From assembly GCA_937898685.1 (NCBI GenBank), contig CALEJT010000074.1:1-64000 (forward strand): 64,000 nt of DNA, read 5' to 3'. Below the pieces are notes generated by a model. It did no database searches, was not told where the DNA came from, and worked only from the letters and a program-made list of their open reading frames with translations. Origin of the DNA: an uncultured Gammaproteobacteria bacterium. GTDB lineage: Bacteria > Pseudomonadota > Gammaproteobacteria > Pseudomonadales > Pseudohongiellaceae. The position numbers and the translations under genes were made by a program. Shown piece after piece: positions 25,537 to 33,476 of the stretch; positions within the stretch are counted from its first letter, which is position 1; each line of letters opens with the position of its first letter.

Positions 25537-25974
25537 ATGCAGCAAAGCAACCTCGAACGCAGCGAGCGTAGGCGCTCCATGCGGGGCTTTACGCTCATCG
25601 AGCTGATGGTGGTGATCGCCATCATCGGCATTCTGAGCATGGTGGCGGTACCGGCCTATCGCGATTACGTGATCAGGGCCAAGGCCACCGAACTCGTGAT
25701 GGCGGCCGATCCGGCCAAGACGCAGATCGCCGAGTTCGCCATTCTCAATTCCGAACTGCCGAAGGCGGATTTCTCGGTGCAGAACGTAAGTAGCGGCGTG
25801 ACGGAATCCGTCACCTGGGATGGAGAGAGCATCGTCGTGGTGTCGGATGAAGACGAGCTCGGTGCGGCCGTTACCCTCACGCTCACGCCGAGTGTCGATC
25901 AGGATTCGGGACTACTGACCTGGCGCTGCGGAGCCACCGCTGGTGCGGCCTACGTGCCGAGCAATTGTCAGTAA
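25537..25974 (+). CDS. Type IV major pilin-like protein
   Basis: A 145-residue type IVa prepilin with a 17-residue positively charged leader. The PilD cleavage site is RG/FTLIE, with G17 before the cut and Glu22 at mature position 5, followed by a hydrophobic assembly helix (MVVIAIIGILSMVAVPAYRDYV). Two cysteines near the end, C131 and C144, would close a 12-residue D-region loop, as in PilA. ATG at 25537 has GCAAGGAGC upstream. No other pil gene is nearby, so assembly machinery must be elsewhere. The perfect sigma-54 promoter supports a major pilin rather than a pseudopilin. Confidence 0.88.
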   Translation: MQQSNLERSERRRSMRGFTLIELMVVIAIIGILSMVAVPAYRDYVIRAKATELVMAADPAKTQIAEFAILNSELPKADFSVQNVSSGVTESVTWDGESIVVVSDEDELGAAVTLTLTPSVDQDSGLLTWRCGATAGAAYVPSNCQ

Positions 25975-26012
25975 GGCCCGTAACGTCCTCGTTCCATTTC
26001 TCCCGCTCAAAC

Positions 26013-26044
26013 AAAAAGCCCCGGCACTTGGCCGGGGCTTTTTG
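26013..26044. terminator. Bidirectional rho-independent terminator
   Basis: AAAAAGCCCCGGC and GCCGGGGCTTTTT form a perfect stem with A and T tracts on either side. It serves the pilin gene and fhs, which converge here. Confidence 0.95.
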
Positions 26045-26064
26045 TAGCGGGGCGAACCGCAGGC

Positions 26065-27735
26065 TTAGAACAAGCCTTCGATCTGACCTTTTTCGTTGAC
26101 GTAGATCTTCTCGGCCGAAGGCACTTTGGGCAGGCCCGGCATGATCATGATCTCGCCGCACACGGCCACGATGAACTCGGCGCCAGCGGACAGGCGCAGT
26201 TCGCGGATGTGTACGGTGTGACCTTCCGGCGCACCCATCTTGGTCGGATCGGTGCTGAAGCTGCTCTGGGTCTTCGCCATGCAGATCGGGAAGTTGCCAT
26301 AGCGCTCCTGGAACTCGTCGAACTGCTTGCGCACGTTGGCGTCGCAGGTGACTTCGGCGGCGCGATAGATCTCTTTGGCGATGGTGTTGACCTTGTCCCA
26401 CAGCGTGGCGTTGTCTTCGTACAGCACTTTGAAGTTGTTCGGACGTTCGCACATCGCGACCACTTCCTTGGCCAGCTCTTCGGTACCGGCGCCGCCGTCG
26501 GCCCAGTGGGTGCACAGGATTACCTTGGCGCCGGCTTTTTCGCACAGCTCGGACAGCAGTTTGTGCTCGGCGTCGGTGTCCTGTACGAACTTGTTGATGG
26601 CCACTACGGCGGGTACGCCGAACTTGGCGACGTTCTGCAGGTGGCGCTCGAGGTTGGCGAAACCTTTGCGCAGTGCGTCGAGGTTTTCATCCTTCAGTTG
26701 ATCCTTGGGCACGCCGCCGTGCATCTTGAGTGCACGAACGGTGGCTACGATGACCACTGCATCTGGAGCGAGGCCGGTCTTGCGGCACTTGATGTCCATG
26801 AACTTCTCGGCACCGAGGTCCGCGCCGAAGCCGGCTTCGGTGACGACGTAGTCGGCCATCTTCAGTGCGGAAGTGGTGGCCATGACGGAGTTGCAGCCGT
26901 GAGCGATGTTGGCGAACGGACCACCGTGGATGAAGGCCGGGGTGCCTTCGAGGGTCTGTACCAGGTTCGGCAGGATGGCGTCTTTCAGCAGAGCGGTCAT
27001 CGCGCCGTCAGCGTTGATTTCCTTGGCGGTGACCGGACGACGATCGCGGGTCTGGCCGATCACGATGTTGGACAGGCGACGACGCAGGTCGTTGATGTCG
27101 GTGGCCAAGCAGAAGATGGCCATTACTTCGGAGGCTACGGTGATGTCGAAGCCGGTCTGACGGGTGAAACCGTTGCCCGGGCCGCCGAGGCCGACGGCGA
27201 TGTCGCGCAGGGCGCGGTCGTTCATGTCCATCACGCGGCGCCAGCTGATGCGACGGCTGTCGAGGTCGAGGCTGTTACCCCAGTAGATGTGGTTGTCGAT
27301 CATCGCGCTGAGCAGGTTGTGCGCGGAGGTGATGGCGTGGAAGTCACCGGTGAAGTGCAGGTTGATGTCTTCCATCGGAATTACCTGGGCGTAGCCGCCG
27401 CCAGCAGCACCGCCTTTCACGCCGAAGCAGGGGCCGAGGCTCGGTTCGCGCAGACAGATCGCGGCTTTCTTGCCGATACGGCTCAGGCCGTCGCCCAGAC
27501 CTACGGTAGTGGTGGTCTTACCTTCACCGGCAGGAGTCGGCGAAATGGCGGTAACAAGGATCAGCTTGCCGTTTTTGTTTTTCTGCTGGGATTGAATGAA
27601 GTCGTAGCTGACTTTGGCTTTGGTGTGACCGTAGGGGAGCAGCGCTTCGGACGGGATGCCGAGTTTGGCGCCGATCTCGGTAATGGGCTTGGGAGTGGCA
27701 GCCTGGGCAATTTCGATATCGGACAAATAGGACAT
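26065..27735 (-). CDS. fhs: Formate--tetrahydrofolate ligase
   Basis: A 556-residue ATP-dependent enzyme forming 10-formyl-THF from formate. The nucleotide-binding motif PTPAGEGKTTTT is at residues 66-77, and EPSLGPCFGVKGGAAGGGYAQV follows, as in the homotetrameric bacterial enzyme. Length is standard. With FolD at 32594 it gives a route from formate to methylene-THF. Fhs is absent from many gammaproteobacteria, including E. coli K-12. It is a single gene with its own terminator. Confidence 0.97.
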   Translation of the reverse strand: MSYLSDIEIAQAATPKPITEIGAKLGIPSEALLPYGHTKAKVSYDFIQSQQKNKNGKLILVTAISPTPAGEGKTTTTVGLGDGLSRIGKKAAICLREPSLGPCFGVKGGAAGGGYAQVIPMEDINLHFTGDFHAITSAHNLLSAMIDNHIYWGNSLDLDSRRISWRRVMDMNDRALRDIAVGLGGPGNGFTRQTGFDITVASEVMAIFCLATDINDLRRRLSNIVIGQTRDRRPVTAKEINADGAMTALLKDAILPNLVQTLEGTPAFIHGGPFANIAHGCNSVMATTSALKMADYVVTEAGFGADLGAEKFMDIKCRKTGLAPDAVVIVATVRALKMHGGVPKDQLKDENLDALRKGFANLERHLQNVAKFGVPAVVAINKFVQDTDAEHKLLSELCEKAGAKVILCTHWADGGAGTEELAKEVVAMCERPNNFKVLYEDNATLWDKVNTIAKEIYRAAEVTCDANVRKQFDEFQERYGNFPICMAKTQSSFSTDPTKMGAPEGHTVHIRELRLSAGAEFIVAVCGEIMIMPGLPKVPSAEKIYVNEKGQIEGLF

Positions 27736-27903
27736 GGCAAGCGTTTCCTCAATTAATTCTGTTGTGGGAAGCCAAGTTCAGGGTTGAAGAAATGCGGGAA
27801 GATCGGCCGTTGCTGCGTCACGCGGCGGGGCAAACTTCGAGCTCCTGCAAAAGGCCGGGCATCCTAGCATTTTTCGCTAGGCGAAGAAAATGAGAGGGTC
27901 CTG

Positions 27904-27909
27904 TATAAT
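27904..27909 (+). promoter_or_regulatory. TATAAT -10 element overlapping the gene start
   Basis: A perfect TATAAT preceded by CTG. Its predicted start site at about 27914-27918 falls on the ATG at 27917, suggesting a leaderless or very short-leader message. No good -35 hexamer is visible. Confidence 0.45.
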
Positions 27910-27916
27910 GTGGTTC

Positions 27917-29248
27917 ATGAGCATGTTTTCCATGAAAAATCAAAAGGTTGTATCGAACCGATGGGTTCGGTTGAAAGGCATTCCAGGGGCAGTTCGAGGC
28001 CTTTGTGGTGCGTTTGCCGTCACCGCAGGGTGTCTGACGGCTCCCCTGGCCGTGGCGCAGCTGACCTATGACCTGGAATATCCGGCGCTCGGCTATGGCC
28101 GGGTCGCCCCCAAGGACCGCGTCAGCGCGCTGCTGAAGGACATCGAGGCCGGCGCCGTTCAGCTGGAGCACGCCGGCGACGATAGCGGCTACCTGATGAG
28201 CCTGCTGGAAGCGCTGGAGATCGATCCCTCGAGCCAGGTGCTGGTGTTCTCCAAGACCAGTCTGAAGCAACGTTTCATCAGCTCCGAGAATCCGCGCGCC
28301 CTCTATTTCAACGATCAGGTCTACGTCGGCTACGTGCCCGGCAGCCGCACGTTGGAAGTGGCGGCGATCGATGGCGTGCAGGGGCCGGTCTTCTTCGATT
28401 TCCAACAGGATCCCGCTGCCTCGCCGCGCGCCGAACAGGAAACTTCGCGCTGTCTGCGTTGCCACGATTCCTATTCGATGACGGGCGGCGGTGTGCCGCG
28501 CGTGATGTTGGGCTCGGGGCTCTATGGTCGTGATGGCAACGTCGTCTCGCACGAGATCAGTGAGATCACCACCACCGCGACGCCGATCGCGCGCCGTTGG
28601 GGCGGGCTCTATGTGACCGGCAAACATGGCACGCAGCCGCACATGGGCAATCTCATCATCGAGAACCGCACCAGTCTCGATGCGATCGACACCACCACCT
28701 GGGGCAATCGCACTTCGCTAGAGGAGTTCGTGGATCTGAGCAACTACCCGCGTCGGACCAGCGACATCGTGGCCCTGCTCGTGCTCGAACATCAGCTCGA
28801 AGTGCAGAACGCTCTGACGCGTCTGAGCTTCGAAAGTCGCACGCAGTTGCCGGCGGGTGAAACCCAGAGCGCGGCGCAGCTCGACAAGCTCACCGATCCC
28901 GTGCTCGACGCCCTGTTCATGGCCAACGAAGCACCGCTGATGGATGCGGTGGAAGGCACTTCGGGTTTTGCCGAATGGTTCAGCGCTCAGGGTCCGCGCA
29001 CGCCGGAAGGACAGTCGCTGCGCGAGCTGGATCTGAAGACGCGAACGTTCCGTCATCCACTGAGCTATCTGATCTATTCACCGCAGATCGATGCGCTGCC
29101 GGAAGGCGTGCGCATGCATCTTTATTCACGCATCCGCAGCGTGCTGGCCGATGCACCGAATGCACGTAAATATCCTCACATCACTGCGGAAGACCGCAGC
29201 GCCATTCGCGCCATCCTGCGCGCCACCAAGCCGGAAGTCGTGCAGTGA
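27917..29248 (+). CDS. Exported protein with a single CxxCH heme site, unknown function
   Basis: A 443-residue protein with an N-terminal signal-like region ending near APLAVAQ. One heme c site, CLRCH, lies at residues 179-183 within ETSRCLRCHDSY. Before it, RALYFNDQVYVGYVPG and LEVAAIDGVQGPVFFDF resemble a family of uncharacterised cytochrome-c-containing proteins. The C-terminal half is helical and has no known domain. The frame stays open to 27890, but a TATAAT at 27904 argues for ATG 27917 or ATG 27932. The stop overlaps the next gene as GTGA. The DsbD-like reductase in the same operon fits a need for reduced heme-binding cysteines. Confidence 0.65.
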   Translation: MSMFSMKNQKVVSNRWVRLKGIPGAVRGLCGAFAVTAGCLTAPLAVAQLTYDLEYPALGYGRVAPKDRVSALLKDIEAGAVQLEHAGDDSGYLMSLLEALEIDPSSQVLVFSKTSLKQRFISSENPRALYFNDQVYVGYVPGSRTLEVAAIDGVQGPVFFDFQQDPAASPRAEQETSRCLRCHDSYSMTGGGVPRVMLGSGLYGRDGNVVSHEISEITTTATPIARRWGGLYVTGKHGTQPHMGNLIIENRTSLDAIDTTTWGNRTSLEEFVDLSNYPRRTSDIVALLVLEHQLEVQNALTRLSFESRTQLPAGETQSAAQLDKLTDPVLDALFMANEAPLMDAVEGTSGFAEWFSAQGPRTPEGQSLRELDLKTRTFRHPLSYLIYSPQIDALPEGVRMHLYSRIRSVLADAPNARKYPHITAEDRSAIRAILRATKPEVVQ

Positions 29249-29970
29249 GTGTTGCTGTAGTTTCATCCACCAAGCCGGTGCTCTACCTGCTGCCGGGGCT
29301 CATGTGTGACGCTGCCGTGTGGCGGCATCAGGAAGAGGCGCTGCGCGATGAGTTCGACGTGCGCATTCCGGTCTTCCGCGGCTTCGATTCGCTGCGCGCG
29401 ATGGCGGAGTCGGTGCTCGTGGAGGCGCCGGAGCGTTTTTCCGTGGTGGGTCATTCCATGGGCGGACGCATCGCGTTCGAGCTCATGAATCTCGCGGGAA
29501 AGCGGATCGAGCGCTTCGCGGTCATGGACACGGGCGCGCATCCGGTGGCACCGGGCGAGCCCGCCAAACGCCAGATCTTGTTGGACGCGGCCCATCGCAA
29601 AGGCTTGCAAGCGGTGGCCGATGCCTGGATCCTCCCGATGCTGCATCCGGACAACCACGGCAATGCGGCGTTGATCGACGAAATCACCGCCATGATCCTG
29701 CGCAACAGCGTGGCCGACTATGCCGGTCAGGTGAAAGCCTTGCTGGGTCGCTGCGATCAACGTGAGTATCTGCCGCACATCACGCAGCGCACCTGGTTGA
29801 TCGTGGGCGAAGCGGATGGCTGGAGTCCGGTGGAACAGCACGAGGCCATGGCCGCCTTGATTCCGCGCAGTGAACTGCGAGTGGTGGAAGGTGGTGGTCA
29901 CATGTGCACGATGGAGCGGCCCGAGGCCGTGAATGCAATCTTGAAGGAGTGGCTGCATGCCGATCCGTAA
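29245..29970 (+). CDS. Alpha/beta hydrolase
   Basis: A 241-residue alpha/beta-fold hydrolase. The nucleophile elbow is GHSMGG with S71, and the triad is completed by D191 (GEADGWSP) and H219 (EGGGHM). The LLPGLMCDAAVWRHQ start supplies the oxyanion-hole region. The substrate is unknown; esterase or lactonase activity is possible. GTG at 29245 overlaps the upstream stop, and its end overlaps the DsbD-like gene by 14 bp, making a tightly coupled three-gene operon. Confidence 0.82.
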   Translation: MSVAVVSSTKPVLYLLPGLMCDAAVWRHQEEALRDEFDVRIPVFRGFDSLRAMAESVLVEAPERFSVVGHSMGGRIAFELMNLAGKRIERFAVMDTGAHPVAPGEPAKRQILLDAAHRKGLQAVADAWILPMLHPDNHGNAALIDEITAMILRNSVADYAGQVKALLGRCDQREYLPHITQRTWLIVGEADGWSPVEQHEAMAALIPRSELRVVEGGGHMCTMERPEAVNAILKEWLHADP

Positions 29971-32089
29971 CATCCCACAGAAATGGTTCGCCGCAGTGCA
30001 GATGCTGTTTGCGGCGCTCTTGCTGTGGCCGGTATTCGCGCAGGCGCAGAATTTTCCGCTCGTCGAAGGACAGCACGTCGACGCGCAACTCGTACCGGAA
30101 CGTCTTGCTCTCGTTCCCGGTGAAACCAACTGGGTAGCGGTGCGCCTGATCCATCAGGAACGTTGGCACACCTATTGGATCAATCCCGGTGAAGCCGGAC
30201 TGCCGACGCGCATCAGTTGGGAATTGCCCGAAGGCATCGCCGCCGGCGCCATCGTGTGGCCTACTCCGGAACGTTTCGAATTGCCCGGTGACGTGGTCGA
30301 TTTCGGATATACGGGCGAAATCTTCCTGCTCGTGCCGCTCAACGTCGATGCTTCTGTTGCTGGGGAAACCGCCGAGGTTTTCGCGCAGGTCAGCTGGCTC
30401 GAATGTGATGACATCTGTATTCCCGGTGGCGCCTCGTTGCAGATGAGTCTGCCGGTGCAGGAAACCGCGCTCATCAATGAGCCTTTTGCCTGGGGCTTTG
30501 CCGCCACGCGCGCCACGCAGCCGCGCGCCGATATCGCATTGAGCGCCAATTTCTCGTTCGCCGAAGGCAAGCTGCGCCTGCTGGTGCAGGCGACCGAGAA
30601 CATCTTCGAGAACGCAGCATCGGTAACCTTCATTCCCGATGCCGATGGGGTCGTCGACTATCTGGCGCCGCAGGAAGTCACGACGCAATTGGCGAGCATG
30701 CAGTTGACGCAGCGGCAAAGCTCGCGTCTGCGTGAGGTGCCGGAACACGTCGGAGGGCTGCTGCTCGTGACAGACGCCGCCGGTCAGGAGATTGCTTACG
30801 GCATACAAGCCGATCCCGATCCCTTGGCCGAGAGCGTGATCGAAACACCGACTGCCGTTCCCGCGCTGCCGCTCTATCTCGTTTTCAGCTTCGCGCTGCT
30901 GGGCGGTTTGATCCTGAACCTGATGCCCTGCGTGTTCCCGGTGTTGTCGCTCAAGGTGTTGAGCCTCGCCAATTCCGCGCACGGCCCGCAGCGCGAACAG
31001 CGTCTGCATGGCCTGGCCTATACGGCTGGTGTGATGTTGTCCTTCCTCGCGCTCGCCGCAGTGCTGCTGTTGCTGCAGGCCGGTGGTGCCGCGATCGGCT
31101 GGGGTTTTCAGTTGCAGCAGCCCTGGTTCGTGGCGGCGCTGGTGTTCCTGTTCTTCGTGATGGGGCTGTCGATGTCGGGCGTGGTGGAGTTCGGCACCTC
31201 GCTGATGAGTGTCGGCTCCGAGTTGCAGGAGAAGGAAGGCTATAGTGGTTCCTTCTTCACCGGGGTGTTGGCGAGTGTGGTGGCGAGTCCCTGCACGGCG
31301 CCATTCATGGGAGCGGCTTTGGGCTTTGCCTTCACGCAGAGCATGCCGGTGGCGCTCACCGTGTTCCTGGCCCTCGGTCTCGGCATGGCGTTGCCGTTCC
31401 TGGTGCTGTCCTTCGTACCAGCCCTGGCACGTCTGCTGCCGAAGCCTGGCGCGTGGATGTTGGGCTTCCGTCAGTTCCTCGCTTTCCCGCTCTATGGCAC
31501 GGCGATCTGGCTGTTGTGGGTCTTGGGGCAGCAGGCAGGCGTCAATGCCATGGCGATCGTCATCGTCGGTTGTTTGTTGCTCGCCTTTGCGGCCTGGGCC
31601 TGGCAGCGTCGTCATCGCCGCAGCGGTTTCTGGCACAAGGTGTGGATGACGGCCTCTCTGGCGAGCGTGGTGCTGGCGGGTTCCGTGCTGTTCTCGCCCT
31701 TCGTGCGTACGGCACTGCCGGGAGCCGCGACGGTAGCAGCGGAAAATCACATCGAACCCTATACGGCGGCGCGCCTGGACGCGCTGCGCGCCGAAGGCAA
31801 GCCGGTGTTCGTCAACATGACGGCGGCCTGGTGCATCACCTGTCTCGTCAACGAACGTGTGGCACTGAGCAGCGACACCGTAATCGAGGCCATGGCAGAG
31901 AAGGGTGTCACCTATCTCAAGGGTGACTGGACCAACAACGACCCCGCCATCACCGAAGTGCTGCGCCGTTACGAAACCAGCGGCGTGCCGCTCTACCTCC
32001 TGTTCCCCGCCGATCCCACAGCCCCCGCCGAGGTACTGCCGCAGATCCTGACCGAGGCTCTAGTGCTCGAGGCGCTGGGGCGGATCTAG
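29957..32089 (+). CDS. DsbD/ScsB-like protein-disulfide reductase
   Basis: A 710-residue inner-membrane thiol-disulfide interchange protein that moves electrons from cytoplasmic thioredoxin to periplasmic proteins. A signal peptide is followed by a periplasmic alpha-like domain (about 30-280, with WLECDDICIPG), an eight-segment membrane domain with the redox pair in LNLMPCVFP and ASPCTAPF, and a C-terminal thioredoxin fold with C626-I-T-C629. The long N-terminal domain is nearer to ScsB (copper tolerance) than to E. coli DsbD. AAGGAG precedes the ATG. It probably reduces cytochrome or other cysteines, possibly of the operon partner. Confidence 0.87.
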   Translation: MPIRNIPQKWFAAVQMLFAALLLWPVFAQAQNFPLVEGQHVDAQLVPERLALVPGETNWVAVRLIHQERWHTYWINPGEAGLPTRISWELPEGIAAGAIVWPTPERFELPGDVVDFGYTGEIFLLVPLNVDASVAGETAEVFAQVSWLECDDICIPGGASLQMSLPVQETALINEPFAWGFAATRATQPRADIALSANFSFAEGKLRLLVQATENIFENAASVTFIPDADGVVDYLAPQEVTTQLASMQLTQRQSSRLREVPEHVGGLLLVTDAAGQEIAYGIQADPDPLAESVIETPTAVPALPLYLVFSFALLGGLILNLMPCVFPVLSLKVLSLANSAHGPQREQRLHGLAYTAGVMLSFLALAAVLLLLQAGGAAIGWGFQLQQPWFVAALVFLFFVMGLSMSGVVEFGTSLMSVGSELQEKEGYSGSFFTGVLASVVASPCTAPFMGAALGFAFTQSMPVALTVFLALGLGMALPFLVLSFVPALARLLPKPGAWMLGFRQFLAFPLYGTAIWLLWVLGQQAGVNAMAIVIVGCLLLAFAAWAWQRRHRRSGFWHKVWMTASLASVVLAGSVLFSPFVRTALPGAATVAAENHIEPYTAARLDALRAEGKPVFVNMTAAWCITCLVNERVALSSDTVIEAMAEKGVTYLKGDWTNNDPAITEVLRRYETSGVPLYLLFPADPTAPAEVLPQILTEALVLEALGRI

Positions 32090-32114
32090 TTATCAGTTCC
32101 AAGAAAAAGAAAAG

Positions 32115-32139
32115 AGAGCGGCTTGGCCGCTCTTTTTTT
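32115..32139 (+). terminator. Rho-independent terminator after the DsbD-like gene
   Basis: AGAGCGGC-TTG-GCCGCTCT stem followed by a run of T residues, 26 bp after the stop. Confidence 0.92.
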
Positions 32140-32210
32140 GGCCTGCCGAAAGGTGGGGACAGCCACTTCCCGAAAAGTGGCGAAAAGTGGGGACAGTCAC
32201 CTCCGAGTTG

Positions 32211-32293
32211 GGGACAGTCACCTTTCGCTTCTGTCTCGAGTCTCCGTTTCAAATTCCCGTTGGAACAAGTTCTTAACGAAAGGTGGGTGTCCC
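32211..32293. repeat. 82-bp repeat unit A with inverted ends
   Basis: The unit begins GGGACAGTCACCTTTCGCTT and ends AACGAAAGGTGGGTGTCCC, so its ends are near-perfect inverted repeats. The interior contains CTCCGTTTC and GGAACAAG, shared with unit B. It resembles a small non-autonomous element or paired REP (BIME-like) structure. Confidence 0.7.
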
Positions 32294-32318
32294 CTGGAGC
32301 GATCCTGGAGCGAAAAGT

Positions 32319-32399
32319 GGGACAGCCACCTTTCGCTTACTCGAATCTCCGTTTCTCTTCCCTCGCTGGAACAAGGCCTTAGCAAAAGGTGAGTGTCCC
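32319..32399. repeat. 82-bp repeat unit B with inverted ends
   Basis: A diverged direct copy of unit A, 25 bp downstream. It begins GGGACAGCCACCTTTCGCTT and ends AAAAGGTGAGTGTCCC. The interior shares CTCGAATCTCCGTTTC and GCTGGAACAAG with unit A, with scattered substitutions, mostly near the middle. Ends are better conserved than the centre. Confidence 0.7.
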
Positions 32400-32593
32400 C
32401 GGGGAAAAGAACCTCACGTCCGGGGACACCCACCTCTGGATTCCAGTTCTGTCCACCCTGGCTACCCAGGCCGCGACAGCAGAGGTGCGGGCGAGCTGGG
32501 GGCGAAGCCAATCCCTTGTGTCTGGCAGTGTCCATATCGCCCACAACTTGGGTAGAATCCGCGCTTTATTTTTTCAGTGAGGCAGAGGTCCAG

Positions 32594-33472
32594 ATGCAGT
32601 TATTGGATGGCAAAGCGACGTCAGAACAGCTCAAACAGGAAATTGCGGACAAGGTAGCGGCCATCAAGGCGGCCGGCGGCAAGGTGCCGCATCTTGCTGC
32701 GGTACTCGTCGGTAACGACGGTGGCAGCATGACCTACGTGAACAACAAGGTCTTGGCCTGCAAACGTTGCGGCTTCGACTCCACCTTGTTGACCTATCCT
32801 GACACCATCACCGAGGAAGAGCTCCTCGCCGTCGTCGACAAACTCAACAAGGATCCGAACATCGACGGCTTCATCGTGCAGGTGCCCCTGCCGAAGCACA
32901 TCGACGAGCAGAAGATCACGCTCGCCATCGATCCCAGCAAGGACGTCGACGGTTTCCATCCGGAAAATCTGGGCCGCATGATGCTGGGCCTGCCCACCTA
33001 CATCTCCGCCACGCCGAACGGCATCATGGAGTTGCTCAAACGCAACAACATCGAAACCGAAGGCAAGCACTGCGTCGTCGTCGGCCGCAGCCACATCGTG
33101 GGCTCGCCGATGTCCGTACTGATGGCGCGCAACGGCAACCCGGGTAACGCCACCGTGACCCTGGTACACAGCCGCACCAAGAACATCAAAGAGATCTGCG
33201 CCAGCGCCGACATCCTGATCGTCGCCATCGGCAAGCCGGGCTTCGTCACGGCAGACATGGTGAAAGAAGGCGCCGTGGTGATCGACGTGGGCACTACCCG
33301 CGTACCCGATGCCACCGATCCCAAAGGCTTCAAACTGCGTGGCGACGTCGACTTCGACAACGTCAAGGACAAGTGCAGCTGGATCACGCCGGTGCCGGGT
33401 GGCGTCGGTCCGATGACCATCGCATCGCTGATGCAGAACACCCTGCTCGCCCTCGACCTCAAGAAGAAGTAA
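32594..33472 (+). CDS. folD: Bifunctional methylenetetrahydrofolate dehydrogenase / methenyltetrahydrofolate cyclohydrolase
   Basis: A 292-residue enzyme interconverting methylene-, methenyl- and 10-formyl-THF with NADP. Catalytic residues are present: Y48 and K52 (TYVNNK), Q96 (VQVPLPKH) and D119 (KDVDGF), matching E. coli Y50, K54, Q98 and D121. The NADP loop is GRSHIVGSP. The region VIDVGTTRVPDATDPKGF plus GDVDF, and PTYISATPNGIMELLKR, resemble Bacteroidetes FolD rather than E. coli FolD, which has a shorter VIDVGINRL segment. ATG at 32594 follows GGCAGAGG. trpD starts 4 bp after the stop. Confidence 0.95.
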   Translation: MQLLDGKATSEQLKQEIADKVAAIKAAGGKVPHLAAVLVGNDGGSMTYVNNKVLACKRCGFDSTLLTYPDTITEEELLAVVDKLNKDPNIDGFIVQVPLPKHIDEQKITLAIDPSKDVDGFHPENLGRMMLGLPTYISATPNGIMELLKRNNIETEGKHCVVVGRSHIVGSPMSVLMARNGNPGNATVTLVHSRTKNIKEICASADILIVAIGKPGFVTADMVKEGAVVIDVGTTRVPDATDPKGFKLRGDVDFDNVKDKCSWITPVPGGVGPMTIASLMQNTLLALDLKKK

Positions 33473-33476
33473 GCCA

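Larger units (their letters stand above)
32156..32433. repeat. Cluster of seven GTGRSTGTCCC repeats in both orientations
   Basis: The 11-mer or its complement GGGACASYCAC occurs at 32156, 32190, 32211, 32283, 32319, 32389 and 32423. Orientation alternates: complement three times, forward, complement, forward, complement. CACCTTTCGCT or AAAGGTG extends the match at several copies. It is the same family as at 4757-5015. The rest of the interval to 32593 holds no gene; a GGGTAGAATCC -10-like element at about 32551 may drive folD. Confidence 0.85.

Noticed and set aside
26209..27756. A 515-codon plus-strand frame
   Set aside because: Antisense to fhs, with no recognisable domain.
29780..31750. 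A 656-codon minus-strand frame
   Set aside because: Antisense to the hydrolase and DsbD-like genes. It is rich in Gln, His and Arg without any domain.
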